Assembly: GCA_024222295.1 (NCBI GenBank) | Contig: JAAEPF010000034.1 | Span: 277,678 to 341,677 of the forward strand | Length of the DNA stretch: 64,000 nt | Direction of reading: 5' to 3' | Source: Actinomycetes bacterium | GTDB taxonomy: Bacteria > Actinomycetota > Acidimicrobiia > Acidimicrobiales > Microtrichaceae | Shown here: positions 53,529 through 62,594 of the stretch, piece after piece | Layout: each line of letters opens with the position of its first letter | Position numbering within the stretch: position 1 is the stretch's first letter | Position numbers and translations under genes: made by a program | The notes under the pieces: model-generated | The model's database searches: none | What the model saw: only the letters and a program-made list of their open reading frames with translations | What the model was told of the DNA's origin: nothing

Positions 53529-54833
53529 ATGGCGCTTGAGAGACAGATCGACGACATGATCCTCGTGTCGGTGGACGACCACGTCGTGGAGCCGCCCGAC
53601 CTGTTCGAGAACCACCTGCCCGACAGGTACAGCGACCTGGCGCCGAAGGTGATCCAGGCCGACGACGGAAGCGACGTGTGGTTCTACGAGGGCCAGCAGT
53701 TGCCCAACATCGGGCTCAACGCCGTGGCCGGCAAGCCGCCAGAGGAGTACGGCATCGACCCGACCGCGTTCGATGAGATGCGTTCGGGCTGCTACGACAT
53801 CGACGACCGCGTGGCCGACATGAACGCCAACGGCCTGCTCGGCTCCATGTGCTTCCCGAGCTTTCCGCAGTTCTGCGGCCAGCTCTTCGCCCGCACCGAG
53901 GACAAGACCGTCGCTCTTGCGATCCTGCGGGCCTACAACGACTGGCACATCGACGAATGGTGTGGCTCCCATCCGGGTCGTTTCATCCCGCTCGCTCTTC
54001 CAGCCATCTGGGACCCGCAGATCATGGCCGACGAGGTCCGGCGTGTTGCCGCCAAGGGTTGCCGTGCCGTGACCTTCTCGGAGAACCCCGAGAAGCTGGG
54101 ATGGCCGAGCTTCCACAACGAGCACTGGGATCCCTTCTGGGAGGCAGTCACCGAGACCGGCACGGTGGTGTGCCTGCACATCGGGTCGTCATCGGAGCTC
54201 ACGATCACGTCGATCGAGGCACCCATCAACGTCATGATCACGCTCCAGCCGATGAACATCGTGCAGGCCGCCGCCGACATCCTCTGGTCACGCGTTCTCA
54301 TCAAGTGGCCGGAGGTGCGCTTCGCACTCAGCGAGGGTGGCATCGGCTGGATTCCGTACTTCCTGGAGCGGGTGGACTACGTCGATGAGCACCACCGCGC
54401 GTGGACGGGCCAGGACCTGCCCGAGGGGATGCTCCCCTCAGACCTGTTCAGGGAGCGGTTCATAACCTGCTTCATCGATGATCCCGCGGGGCTGAAGAAC
54501 CGCCATGACGTCGGTATCGAGCACATGACCTGGGAGTGCGACTATCCGCATTCGGACTCGACATGGCCGGAGTCGCCCGAGCGTCTCGCGAAGTCACTCG
54601 ACGGCATCCCGGCTGCGGAGGTAGACGCGATCACCTACGAGAATGCGATGAGGCTTTTCCACTACGACCCGTTCTCGGTGCTCGACCGGGCGGACTGCAC
54701 GGTGGCGGCGTTGCGCTCCAGGGCGACCGACGTGGACACGACGCTGCGGTCGAGTGGCAAGGAGATAGTGCGGCCCGACAGCCCGATCCGGATCATCGAC
54801 CTCGCCGAGCGCGCCACCGCCAAGAAATCCTGA
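53529..54833 (+). CDS. Amidohydrolase family 2 (ACMSD-like) metal-dependent hydrolase/decarboxylase
   Basis: A 434-residue TIM-barrel metalloenzyme. The N-terminal metal motif is SVDDHVVEPPDLFENHLPDR, a later histidine is in VVCLHIGSSSEL, and the C-terminal aspartate is in WECDYPHSDSTWP. The family includes decarboxylases and ring-acting hydrolases. Many actinobacterial copies lie in steroid or lipid gene clusters without assigned function. An operator copy lies 52 nt upstream. It is followed by a 309-bp non-coding stretch. Confidence 0.92.
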   Translation: MALERQIDDMILVSVDDHVVEPPDLFENHLPDRYSDLAPKVIQADDGSDVWFYEGQQLPNIGLNAVAGKPPEEYGIDPTAFDEMRSGCYDIDDRVADMNANGLLGSMCFPSFPQFCGQLFARTEDKTVALAILRAYNDWHIDEWCGSHPGRFIPLALPAIWDPQIMADEVRRVAAKGCRAVTFSENPEKLGWPSFHNEHWDPFWEAVTETGTVVCLHIGSSSELTITSIEAPINVMITLQPMNIVQAAADILWSRVLIKWPEVRFALSEGGIGWIPYFLERVDYVDEHHRAWTGQDLPEGMLPSDLFRERFITCFIDDPAGLKNRHDVGIEHMTWECDYPHSDSTWPESPERLAKSLDGIPAAEVDAITYENAMRLFHYDPFSVLDRADCTVAALRSRATDVDTTLRSSGKEIVRPDSPIRIIDLAERATAKKS

Positions 54834-55142
54834 CCACTACTTGTGGTGTGGGCCGCCGCCCGGCCACGCAGGGTGTGCTGACTGGCACAGCGGGGGGTGC
54901 GTGTCTCACTGGTGGTGGCTTCGAGCGTCGGAGCGGCGCTTGCGGCCGCGAACGGGGATTCGTCCCCATTGAAAGGCATTGGCCACCGCGATTGGATGGA
55001 CTCCACGAGAGCCGTTTGGTGCCAACACCGGGTGGACGAGGGGATCCACACAACTCGCAATGGCCCCGACCGAGGGAGAGCGGTCGGGGTCACTGCTGTT
55101 CCAGCAGGCTGTTCCGGTCGGGTGAGGTTGCCGCTTCGCGGG
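54834..55142. other. Non-coding stretch with terminator-like hairpin
   Basis: I find no convincing gene here; the open frames lack family features and have poor starts. It lies between convergent genes. A hairpin with 9-bp arms at 55064-55072 and 55081-55089 (CCCCGACCG / CGGTCGGGG) is well placed to end the minus-strand transcript from 55143. No T-run follows it. Confidence 0.6.
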
Positions 55143-55589
55143 TCAGGCCGGAGTCCAGCGCGGGAGCACGACCGCACCTTCGTCGTCGCTGACCGGCCGG
55201 GGAAACACGACCTCCACAGGCATGCCGATCGCGATCGAGTGCGGGTCGATCGAGTCGAGTCGGTCGTCAGCTCCGGCTACCACGTTGCCGACCAGCCGGA
55301 TCGTCGGGTCATCCTCGAGTTCGACCAGCACCACGTTGTAGGGAGCCTGCTCGGAGTAGGCGGGCAGCAGCGGCGGGTGGGGAACGACGAAACTCCATAC
55401 CGTGCCGAGCCCCGACATCGCATCCCAGCGGTGCTCGAACGAGCCGCACCTCTCGCACCGCGGGCGTGGCGGCATCCGGCGCACACCGCAGTCGGCACAT
55501 GCCTGGACCCGCAGTTCGCCCCGGGCGGCATACTCGAAGAACGGGGCCGACTCTTCGTCGAGCCCGGGCAGGAGCGGTTGGTCGATCAT
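55143..55589 (-). CDS. Zn-ribbon / OB-fold DUF35 protein
   Basis: A 148-residue DUF35 protein: N-terminal helix ESAPFFEYAARGELRVQAC, zinc ribbon with CADCGVRRMPPRPRCERCG, then an OB-fold beginning GTVWSFVVPHPPLLP. Its ATG overlaps the stop of the Ltp-type thiolase at 55586 by 4 nt. This coupling strongly suggests the two form one complex, like the Ltp2/ChsH2-DUF35 aldolase pair of steroid side-chain degradation. The same frame is open far upstream, but that part is a shadow of the thiolase gene. Confidence 0.92.
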   Translation of the reverse strand: MIDQPLLPGLDEESAPFFEYAARGELRVQACADCGVRRMPPRPRCERCGSFEHRWDAMSGLGTVWSFVVPHPPLLPAYSEQAPYNVVLVELEDDPTIRLVGNVVAGADDRLDSIDPHSIAIGMPVEVVFPRPVSDDEGAVVLPRWTPA

Positions 55590-56737
55590 CGGTCTCTCCT
55601 GAACAGCAGCGCTCCGGTGGGCACACCCTCGCCGGACGTGCAGAGGCTGAACTCGGCGCCTTCGACCTGGTTGGTGGATGTTCCCCGCACCTGGCGCACC
55701 GCCTCGACGATCAGGTTGAAGCCATGAAGGTAGGCCTCGCTCATTCCGCCTCCTGAGGTGTTGGTGGGGAGGCGCCCGCCGAGCTCGATGCCGCCGTCGT
55801 CGGTGAAGTGCCCGCCCTCGCCACGTTCGCAGAACCCGTAGCCCTCCAGTGACAGCGGCACGAGCGGGCTGAACGCGTCGTAGAGCTGGGCGACGTCGAC
55901 GTCGGCCGGACCGACGTCGGACAACGACCAGAGCTTCTCGGCACACGCCCATGCCGGGCCGCGAAGTGGGTCGTCGCAGAAGAAGTTGGTCATCGTCTGG
56001 TGCTGGGCAGGCAGGGACTGAGCCCAGCTGTGCAAGAGGGCGGGTGGTTGACGCAGGTCGCGGGCCCGCTCGGTCGAAGTGACCACAACGGCGCACGAGC
56101 CATCGGTTTCCAGGCAGTTGTCGAACAGGCACAGTGGCTCGGACACCCAGCGGGCCGCCATGTAGTCGTCGCGTGTCATCTCGCGGTCGCCCATCACAGC
56201 GGCCGGGTTGTTGTTGGCATGGCGTCGGAATGCGAGCGCCACGTTGGCCAGGTGGTCGCGGGTGGTGCCGTAGCGGTGCATGTGGCGGCGCGTCAGCATT
56301 GCGATCTCGTCGACCGGCCGCAGCAGCCCCCACGGTCGGCTCCAACGTTGCTGGTCGCCCTGGACCCGGCTCGACACGCCGGCCCAGGGCCGGCTGGACC
56401 GCGATCCGCGTTTGCGGCTGCGCCATGCGACAGCCACGTTGCACTGGCCTGTTGCCACGGCCATTGCGGCCTGGCCGACCACACCGCAGCCGGCTCCACC
56501 GCCGTAGGGAACCTTGCCGAAGTAGGTGAGGTCGCCGAAGCCCATGTTGCGGGCGATGTCGATTTCCTCCGTGGCCTCCATCGAGTAGCAGGAGAGACCG
56601 TCGACCTCGCCGGGTCGGATGCCGGCATCGTCGAGGGCGGCCTTCAGCGCCTTGAGGGCCAGCACCCGTTCGGAGTCGTCGAGGGACTTGGCGAAATCTG
56701 TTGTGCCGATCCCGGCAACGGCGGTCTGGTCCTTCAC
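55586..56737 (-). CDS. Ltp-type thiolase-fold protein (putative aldolase subunit)
   Basis: A 383-residue thiolase-superfamily protein. At the nucleophile region it has KVPYGGGAGCGVVGQAAMAV; the cysteine there is displaced by four positions from the catalytic one, as in Ltp/SCP-x-like proteins. DVAQLYDAFSPLVPLSLEGY carries the conserved YDAF tyrosine, and GGGMSEAYLHGFNLIVEAVR the later histidine. It is coupled to the DUF35 gene downstream and follows the ADP-forming ligase by 7 nt, so three genes form one operon. Retro-aldol activity is inferred. Confidence 0.87.
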   Translation of the reverse strand: MKDQTAVAGIGTTDFAKSLDDSERVLALKALKAALDDAGIRPGEVDGLSCYSMEATEEIDIARNMGFGDLTYFGKVPYGGGAGCGVVGQAAMAVATGQCNVAVAWRSRKRGSRSSRPWAGVSSRVQGDQQRWSRPWGLLRPVDEIAMLTRRHMHRYGTTRDHLANVALAFRRHANNNPAAVMGDREMTRDDYMAARWVSEPLCLFDNCLETDGSCAVVVTSTERARDLRQPPALLHSWAQSLPAQHQTMTNFFCDDPLRGPAWACAEKLWSLSDVGPADVDVAQLYDAFSPLVPLSLEGYGFCERGEGGHFTDDGGIELGGRLPTNTSGGGMSEAYLHGFNLIVEAVRQVRGTSTNQVEGAEFSLCTSGEGVPTGALLFRRDR

Positions 56738-56744
56738 CGGTGGT

Positions 56745-58886
56745 CTACCCGTTGCGCACGATCAGGGCGTCGATGGCCACCACGCCGTCGGGCCGCACCA
56801 CGAGCGGGTTGATGTCGAGCTCTTCGAGTTCGCCTGCGAAGTCGAGTGCGAGTTGCTGCACCTTCATCAGCACATCCACCACGGCAGCCACCTTGGCCTT
56901 CGGTCGGCCCCGCGCCCCCGCGAGCAGTTTGGCGCCCCTTGTCTGTTCGATCATCCGGCGGGCCTCGGCCCGGTCAAACGGGGGCACACGGAATGCCACA
57001 TCCTCGAACACCTCCACGAACACACCACCCAGGCCGAACATCACAACGGGTCCGAAGAGCTCGTCCTGGCTGACTCCGACCACACATTCGACGCCCGGGT
57101 CCGCCAGCTCACACACGAGCACACCGTCCACCCTGGTGCGCTTCGGGGTTTCGGACTCCGCGATGTCGACGATCTCGCCGAACGCCTTGCGCGCCGCCGA
57201 CTGCCCCTTCACCCCGACGCGGACCAGCCCGAGGTCGCTCTTGTGGAGGATGTCCGGTGAGGCGACCTTCATCACCACGCCGTCGCCGCGGTCCAGCTGC
57301 CCTGCCGCCTTGGCGGCCGCGGCTGCGGAGGTGCAAAGGATGTCCTCGGTGACCGGGATCCCGTAGGCGGCGAGCACAGCCTTGGCCTCGTGCTCTGCCA
57401 GCGCACCGCTACCGGCCATTAGGTGTTCGACCCCGGCGCGGTTGTTCGAGGGCTTCGAAGGCAGCTTCGAAAAGGCGCTCCTGTAGCGCTCGGTGAACTC
57501 GTGGTGATCGAACCATGCCCGTGCCGTGGTCACGCAGTTGGCGAAGTTGCGGAAGACCGGGATGCGTGCTGGCAGCAACGTGTTCTCGTACACGTCGTCC
57601 CAGCTGGGGGAGCCCCACACCACGAACAGCGGTTTGTCGGTCTCCTTGGCCACGATCGAGATGTCACGGGTGAACGGCACCGACAGCGACGCCAGCGCGC
57701 CGGTGATGGGGATGATGACCATGTCGACGTTCGGGTCGGCCACGATGGCGCGAAGGATCTCGATGCCCCGCTCATCCGAGCTCGGCGGGCCGCCCGAGTC
57801 GACCGGGTTGCTGACGCGCAGGTAGCCAGGGATGCGGCTGCGCAGGGCCTTCTGGGTCTTCGGAGCAAGCTCCGGAAGTGACATTCCGGCGTCGGCCACC
57901 AGGTCGGCCATGTGGGCGCCGGTGCCGCCGGAGATGGCGTACACGCAGACCCGTCGTTCCTTCGCCCGACCCTCCGGGGGCGCCACGGTGCGGCAGAATG
58001 TGGACGACACGTCGGTGAGTTCGTCGAGGCCGTCCACCCGGATCACCCCGAGCTGGCGAAACACGTCGGATGTCACTCGGTCCGACCCGGTGAGGTGGCC
58101 CGTGTGGCTCTTCGCCATCGACGTGCCCTCATCGGTGCGGCCCACCTTCACGCACACCAGCGGTACGCGGGCCTTGGCGGCGTGATCAGCCGCCAGCATC
58201 ATCGTGCGGCCGTCCTTGAACCCCTCGATGTACGCGGCGATGGCCCCGGTGGTCTCGAGGTCCGCGAAGTAGCGTGCGAAGTCGGCGAACTCGAGGTCGG
58301 CCTCGTTGCCTGCCGGTGCCCAGTGGCTCATGGCCACGCCCAGGTCCTGTGACTGGAAGATCGGTCGGCCCTGGTGGCCGGACTGGGTGATGAGTGCGAT
58401 GGAGCGGTCGCCGTTGTCGTCCCGGAACGTCTCGAAGGCATTGAGGTTGGTGTTGGGGCCGAGCAGGTGAGTCCCACCGGATGCGATCAGGTCTTCCAGC
58501 CGCTGCTGGAGCGCCTCACCCTCGCCGTCCATCTCGGCGAAACCGGCTGCGAAGATCACCGCGAACTTCGGCTGCTTCTCGAGCACCGTTTCGAACATTT
58601 CGACCGCGGCCCCTACGAGGATCACCGCGAGGTCGATGTCGCCCTCCACATCGAGGATGCTCGGGTAGCACTTGATCCCGTCGATGGACTCCCGCTTCGG
58701 GTTGACCGGGATGACCTCGGCATCGAACTTGGTGGCCCAGTCGCGGATCTTGCGCCACATGGCGTCGTTGGGGCGGCGGTTGTCGGAGGCACCGATCACG
58801 ACCACACGCGAAGGTCGAAAGAACGTGTCGAGGTCCACATCGCGTAGTTCGCAGGGACGTCCGGTCAGGTCGAGTCGAGGTGCCAC
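56745..58886 (-). CDS. ADP-forming (NDP-forming) acyl-CoA synthetase
   Basis: A 713-residue (697 if the GTG at 58838 is used) enzyme of the ADP-forming acetyl-CoA synthetase family. Domains in order: CoA-binding Rossmann (SRVVVIGASDNRRPNDAMW), succinyl-CoA-ligase-like domains (ALITQSGHQGRPIFQSQDLG, YAISGGTGAHMADLV) and a C-terminal ATP-grasp (EHEAKAVLAAYGIPVTED, VVMKVASPDILHKSDLGLVR). VDLDTFFRPSRV is the usual family N-terminus, which favours 58838. An operator copy lies upstream. It heads the operon with the Ltp-type thiolase and DUF35 genes and probably activates their substrate reversibly. Confidence 0.9.
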   Translation of the reverse strand: MAPRLDLTGRPCELRDVDLDTFFRPSRVVVIGASDNRRPNDAMWRKIRDWATKFDAEVIPVNPKRESIDGIKCYPSILDVEGDIDLAVILVGAAVEMFETVLEKQPKFAVIFAAGFAEMDGEGEALQQRLEDLIASGGTHLLGPNTNLNAFETFRDDNGDRSIALITQSGHQGRPIFQSQDLGVAMSHWAPAGNEADLEFADFARYFADLETTGAIAAYIEGFKDGRTMMLAADHAAKARVPLVCVKVGRTDEGTSMAKSHTGHLTGSDRVTSDVFRQLGVIRVDGLDELTDVSSTFCRTVAPPEGRAKERRVCVYAISGGTGAHMADLVADAGMSLPELAPKTQKALRSRIPGYLRVSNPVDSGGPPSSDERGIEILRAIVADPNVDMVIIPITGALASLSVPFTRDISIVAKETDKPLFVVWGSPSWDDVYENTLLPARIPVFRNFANCVTTARAWFDHHEFTERYRSAFSKLPSKPSNNRAGVEHLMAGSGALAEHEAKAVLAAYGIPVTEDILCTSAAAAAKAAGQLDRGDGVVMKVASPDILHKSDLGLVRVGVKGQSAARKAFGEIVDIAESETPKRTRVDGVLVCELADPGVECVVGVSQDELFGPVVMFGLGGVFVEVFEDVAFRVPPFDRAEARRMIEQTRGAKLLAGARGRPKAKVAAVVDVLMKVQQLALDFAGELEELDINPLVVRPDGVVAIDALIVRNG

Positions 58887-58898
58887 GGCGGCGACAAT

Positions 58899-58918
58899 AC
58901 CTGACACGCGTGTCAGTT
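58899..58918. promoter_or_regulatory. Palindromic operator site 8
   Basis: Sequence ACCTGACACGCGTGTCAGTT. It lies between the divergent ADP-forming ligase (12 or 60 nt away, depending on its start) and the VOC gene (97 nt). Confidence 0.78.
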
Positions 58919-59015
58919 GCCTCTGGCCTGAGGCCCGTGGCACCAACAAGATGGAACGCGGTGTCCGAGTGCCCGGCCGGCGAGACCGGCGAGGCGAACC
59001 GGCGTACCGTTGGGA

Positions 59016-59594
59016 ATGGACACCGATACGGACATGCCGAAGTGGCGGGGCATCCACCACCTGGCGCTCATTACCGACGACATGGACGCCACCGTGCGCT
59101 TCTACCACGGCGTACTCGGCGCACGGCTGGTGGCGACCCTGGGCAACGAGGCGTTCCGCCACTACTTCTTCGAGTTCGCGCCGGGGCAGACCGTTGCGTT
59201 CTTCGAATACCGCGGAGTCGCGCTCGACGGGTTCTCGAAGCCCGCGGGCATTCCTGATCCGCGCGCCACCCAGTTCGACCACCTGTCTTTCGGGTTGGCC
59301 GACGAGGCAGCGCTCGAATCGTTGCGCGATCGCCTTTCCTCGCACGATTGCGAAGTCACCGAGGTGGTCGACCACGGCGTGATGCACTCGATCTACTTCA
59401 CGGACAACAACGGCATTGCCCTCGAGGCGTCGTGGTGGCTTGTCGACGCCACTGCTGGCGACAGCGAGTTCTCCGACTCGCAGTTGTACGCGGACCCCGA
59501 GCCGGTGGCGGCATTCCACGAGATCGCCGATGGACGCCTACTGGCCATGCCGGCGACGCATCTGGTCGAAGAGCCGACACCGGCCGCGGGCTGA
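59016..59594 (+). CDS. Glyoxalase/extradiol-dioxygenase (VOC) family protein
   Basis: A 192-residue VOC protein with paired modules: WRGIHHLALITDDMDATVRF with the first metal histidine, then TQFDHLSFGLADEAALESLR, and a C-terminal glutamate strand SIYFTDNNGIALEASWWL. This His-His-Glu pattern is complete, so a metal-dependent reaction is likely. The ATG at 59016 is preferred over a TTG two codons earlier. The nitroreductase follows 3 nt after its stop. Confidence 0.88.
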   Translation: MDTDTDMPKWRGIHHLALITDDMDATVRFYHGVLGARLVATLGNEAFRHYFFEFAPGQTVAFFEYRGVALDGFSKPAGIPDPRATQFDHLSFGLADEAALESLRDRLSSHDCEVTEVVDHGVMHSIYFTDNNGIALEASWWLVDATAGDSEFSDSQLYADPEPVAAFHEIADGRLLAMPATHLVEEPTPAAG

Positions 59595-59597
59595 CCG

Positions 59598-60284
59598 GTG
59601 GAGCTCTCAACAGCGCTGCGTAGCACGGGTGCGATCCGCGACTTCACCGATGAGCCGGTCGACGACGCAGCGCTCGGGCGGATCCTCGAACAGGCTCGGT
59701 TCGCCCCCAACGGCGGCAACGCCCAGTCCTGGAAGGTGGCGGTCGTCAAGGATCCCCGGGTCCGTGCCGCTATCCGTGACACGTGGGTGAAGGGCTTCCA
59801 CGAGTACGTCGCCATGGGTGCGGCGGGCCTGCGGCCGTGGTCGCCCGTCACCGACCGAACCGCCGAGGCCGCGGCGATCGCACATGGACAGGCCGCTGCG
59901 GCTGCGGGGGAATCGGTGAGTGAGTTCGCCGATCATTTCGATGAGGTGCCAGCCATGTTGGCGGTGGCGGCCGACCTGCGCCTGTTGGCTGCGGTCGACC
60001 GCGACCTCGACCGTCACCCGATCGTGGGCGGCGCGTCGGTCTACCCGTTCGTGTGGAGCATCCTGCTGGCCGCCCACGCCGAGGGCCTCGGGGGCGTGAT
60101 CACCACGATGCCGATCCGCCGCGAACCGGAGCTGGCGGACGTGCTCGGCCTGCCGGAGCACCACGGTCTGGCGTGCGTACTGGCCCTGGGTCACCCGGTC
60201 AGGCGCCCGATGAAGCTGAAACGTGACCCGGTTGGCTCGTTCACGACGGTTGACCGCTTCGACGGGTCGGTCTTCGCGGGCTGA
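59598..60284 (+). CDS. Nitroreductase-family flavoprotein
   Basis: A 228-residue FMN protein. The N-terminal FMN-phosphate motif is TALRSTGAIRDFTDEPVDD, followed by LEQARFAPNGGNAQSWKVAV, and the C-terminal HGLACVLALGHPVRRPMKLK strand. It reduces nitro, quinone or enone substrates with NAD(P)H; the native substrate is unknown. The GTG start comes 3 nt after the VOC gene, so the two share an operon under operator site 8. Confidence 0.9.
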   Translation: MELSTALRSTGAIRDFTDEPVDDAALGRILEQARFAPNGGNAQSWKVAVVKDPRVRAAIRDTWVKGFHEYVAMGAAGLRPWSPVTDRTAEAAAIAHGQAAAAAGESVSEFADHFDEVPAMLAVAADLRLLAAVDRDLDRHPIVGGASVYPFVWSILLAAHAEGLGGVITTMPIRREPELADVLGLPEHHGLACVLALGHPVRRPMKLKRDPVGSFTTVDRFDGSVFAG

Positions 60285-60300
60285 GCCCGTTTTGCTCGAG

Positions 60301-60325
60301 CTGGATCACGCCTGGCGTGATCCAG
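60301..60325. terminator. Perfect 12-bp inverted repeat between convergent genes
   Basis: Arms CTGGATCACGCC (60301-60312) and GGCGTGATCCAG (60314-60325) are perfect reverse complements around one base. It lies between the stop of the nitroreductase and the stop of the convergent gene, so a bidirectional terminator is the simplest reading, although no T-run is present. It shares TCGAGCTGGATCAC with the inverted repeat at 19021-19063 read on the other strand. Confidence 0.55.
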
Positions 60326-60350
60326 CGCCAACGGAACAACGGTGGACCGG

Positions 60351-62534
60351 TCAGTCCTCGTCGCGGGCTCGTTCGGCGTCGGTCCTGTCGCTGTCGCCCT
60401 CGTCGGCGTCGTCGGGGATGATCACCGCGGTCGAGTAACACATCTCGTCCTGGGTGCCATCGGCGAAGAAGATGTAGCGAGGCTCGGGGTCGAAGCGGAG
60501 GCTGCGGTCCCAGTTGCACTCGACGGTGATCTTGTCAGCGCGCGTGACCGGGATCGGATCGACCGGCTGGTAGTTGAGCTGCCAGGCAAAGTTCCAGACC
60601 GGAATGTCGAGCAGCACCAACTCCTCGGGCGTGCCCTTGTTGAGCGTCATCCGGTATCTCGAACCGATCTCGTGCATGTGGCCGAGGAAGTCCACGAGAT
60701 GGCCGTCGGTGCGCACCCGGAACTCACACGTTGTGTTCGCCGTGTAGCCGTCGGACCTGGCCGCCAGTTCAGCGGGCTTGGTGCCGCAGGCCCCGTGTAG
60801 CGCGTTGGCGATACCGGCACCGCCGAGGCGCTCGTCGACCTCCGCGAAGGCTGCGTCGCGGTCGCAATAGGGCCCGTCTGCCGGCGGGGGGCACGGGATC
60901 TCCACCGGCGCGACCAGCTGGGTGGTGCGGAACGGGATCAGCTCATCGGGGTTGTCCGCCACCTCGAACTCGAGCTTCGACTGGTCGGGGCGCAGGATGC
61001 CCTCGTAGTGGTAGTGGATCTGGGTTACGACCATGTCGCCGGCGCCCATCGGCATGCCGACTCCCTCGCCGAAATCACGAGGCCGTGCTCCCGGAACCCA
61101 GCCGGCGATGAGCTCGCGGCCGCCGGTGCCCATTCCGGTCGGGCACGACCAGCCCGGTCCTTCGTCCTCGGCGTCGCGCTCCACGAGGTTGCCGACCCGC
61201 TCGGCCGAGACCCGGTAGGAGAGCACGTGGTGCACCACCTCGGGCGATCCAGGGGTGAACATCGACCCCGTGATCATCGTGTCCTCGGTGAATCCGGGGT
61301 CCATCAGGAAGCAGCGGTAGTCGTCGGGCTTCGACCCGTCGCCCACGTAGGGCTCGGCCATCGTCATGACGATGTCGGCGTCGGGAACCGTCACCTCTGG
61401 TTCGTCCGGGGCGACGAGCTCGGTCTCTGCAGCGACATCGAGTGGTCCACCCGCCCGGGCCCACCGCTGGATCAGGTCGATCTCGTCATCGGACAGGCCG
61501 CGGCCGTGGCGGAGTTCCACTCCCTCATCCGAGGGTGGCCATGGCGGCATGTACTCGGTGCGGGTGACGATGGCGAGGCCATCGGCCACCTCGGCGGCTT
61601 CGCCGGCGGTGTCGAGTGTGAGCATCTGGGCGCCCACGGCTCCGGTGTTGTGGCAGGTGGCGCAGTTGGCCTCGAGGATCGGCTGGATGTCGGAGGCGAA
61701 CGAGGGCGCGCCGGAGGCGTCCACGTCCGTCGCGACGCTCTCTAGCGACAGGCCGGTCGGTGGAGCGAACTTGCGGCTGTCGACGGCCACCAGCTGAAGC
61801 TCCACCTCGACATCGTCGCCGGTGGACACGAGACCCACCTTCGTGATCGGGCCAACCCCCAGGTCCGACATCTTCATCTGCGCTGCGACCGTTGCGCTGA
61901 AGGTCTCACCGTCGACGGTGCCCTCGCCCTCGAAGCGGACCGGCGTGCGCTGCCCCTTGACCTCTAGGTCGCCTTCGATGGCGAAGGTCGCCTGGCGCGA
62001 ATCACCGGCCTGGTCGACCTCGACGACTTCCGCATCCAGCAGGCTCACTGTGCGGTGGTCGTGTGAATCCAGGTACTCGTGCTGCAGCACCTTGTCGCGC
62101 AGTGAGTTGTCGCTCTCCAGTTGGTGGACGCTGACGGCGAACTCGCTCAGCCTCGCTGTCGACGCATCGTTGTCGGTCACCCCGATGTCGCCGGCAAGTC
62201 CGCTGGTGGTCAGCTCGACTTCGTTGTCGACACCTGCGAGCACCTCGTTGACCCTGACCGTTGCGAGCGAGCGGTTGGCATCGACGCGGTAGACCACCTC
62301 GCCGGCTCCCGGGTCGAGGGGCTTGACCAGGGGCAGCGTGTAGTCGATCGGTTCTTCCTCGGCGAGGGCAACGCCGATGATGTCGCGGGCGAAGAACGCC
62401 ACTCCGGCGAGCGCGACGAGGCACACGGCAACGAGACTCAGCCATGGATGTGCCCGGACCGAACCGGCGACCTTCTTCACGATGCCCCTCAGACTTCCCG
62501 GGTGCCACTGAATCACCCACCCCGGGCTGCTCAT
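60351..62534 (-). CDS. YceI - cytochrome c - copper type II monooxygenase fusion protein, membrane-anchored
   Basis: A 727-residue exported protein with one membrane anchor (about residues 32-55). Residues ~80-255 form a YceI-like lipocalin domain (YRVDANRSLATVRV, later ATFAIEGDLEVKGQRTPVRF). Residues ~280-360 contain a c-type heme site, CATCH (C291, C294, H295). The rest resembles copper type II ascorbate-dependent monooxygenases (PHM/DBH type): H435-H436, H507/H509, H619-x-H621 and M698 in TQDEMCY correspond to the expected CuA and CuB ligands. An outer-face oxygenase fed by the heme is implied; isoprenoid binding by YceI is inference. Confidence 0.88.
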   Translation of the reverse strand: MSSPGWVIQWHPGSLRGIVKKVAGSVRAHPWLSLVAVCLVALAGVAFFARDIIGVALAEEEPIDYTLPLVKPLDPGAGEVVYRVDANRSLATVRVNEVLAGVDNEVELTTSGLAGDIGVTDNDASTARLSEFAVSVHQLESDNSLRDKVLQHEYLDSHDHRTVSLLDAEVVEVDQAGDSRQATFAIEGDLEVKGQRTPVRFEGEGTVDGETFSATVAAQMKMSDLGVGPITKVGLVSTGDDVEVELQLVAVDSRKFAPPTGLSLESVATDVDASGAPSFASDIQPILEANCATCHNTGAVGAQMLTLDTAGEAAEVADGLAIVTRTEYMPPWPPSDEGVELRHGRGLSDDEIDLIQRWARAGGPLDVAAETELVAPDEPEVTVPDADIVMTMAEPYVGDGSKPDDYRCFLMDPGFTEDTMITGSMFTPGSPEVVHHVLSYRVSAERVGNLVERDAEDEGPGWSCPTGMGTGGRELIAGWVPGARPRDFGEGVGMPMGAGDMVVTQIHYHYEGILRPDQSKLEFEVADNPDELIPFRTTQLVAPVEIPCPPPADGPYCDRDAAFAEVDERLGGAGIANALHGACGTKPAELAARSDGYTANTTCEFRVRTDGHLVDFLGHMHEIGSRYRMTLNKGTPEELVLLDIPVWNFAWQLNYQPVDPIPVTRADKITVECNWDRSLRFDPEPRYIFFADGTQDEMCYSTAVIIPDDADEGDSDRTDAERARDED

Positions 62535-62594
62535 ATCGACGCTAGTGGACCTCGTTCACTCCCAGCCATCGCGCGACCTGTGACTCGCGTCCCT

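Noticed and set aside
55590..56444. Open frame extending the DUF35 gene upstream to 56444
   Set aside because: It overlaps the Ltp-type thiolase gene throughout and encodes an Arg/Pro-rich sequence; the ATG at 55589 fits the family N-terminus and gives a normal 4-nt coupling.
58887..59519. Open frame extending the ADP-forming ligase upstream to 59519
   Set aside because: It runs antisense through the VOC gene and across the operator; the family N-terminus lies at 58838-58886.
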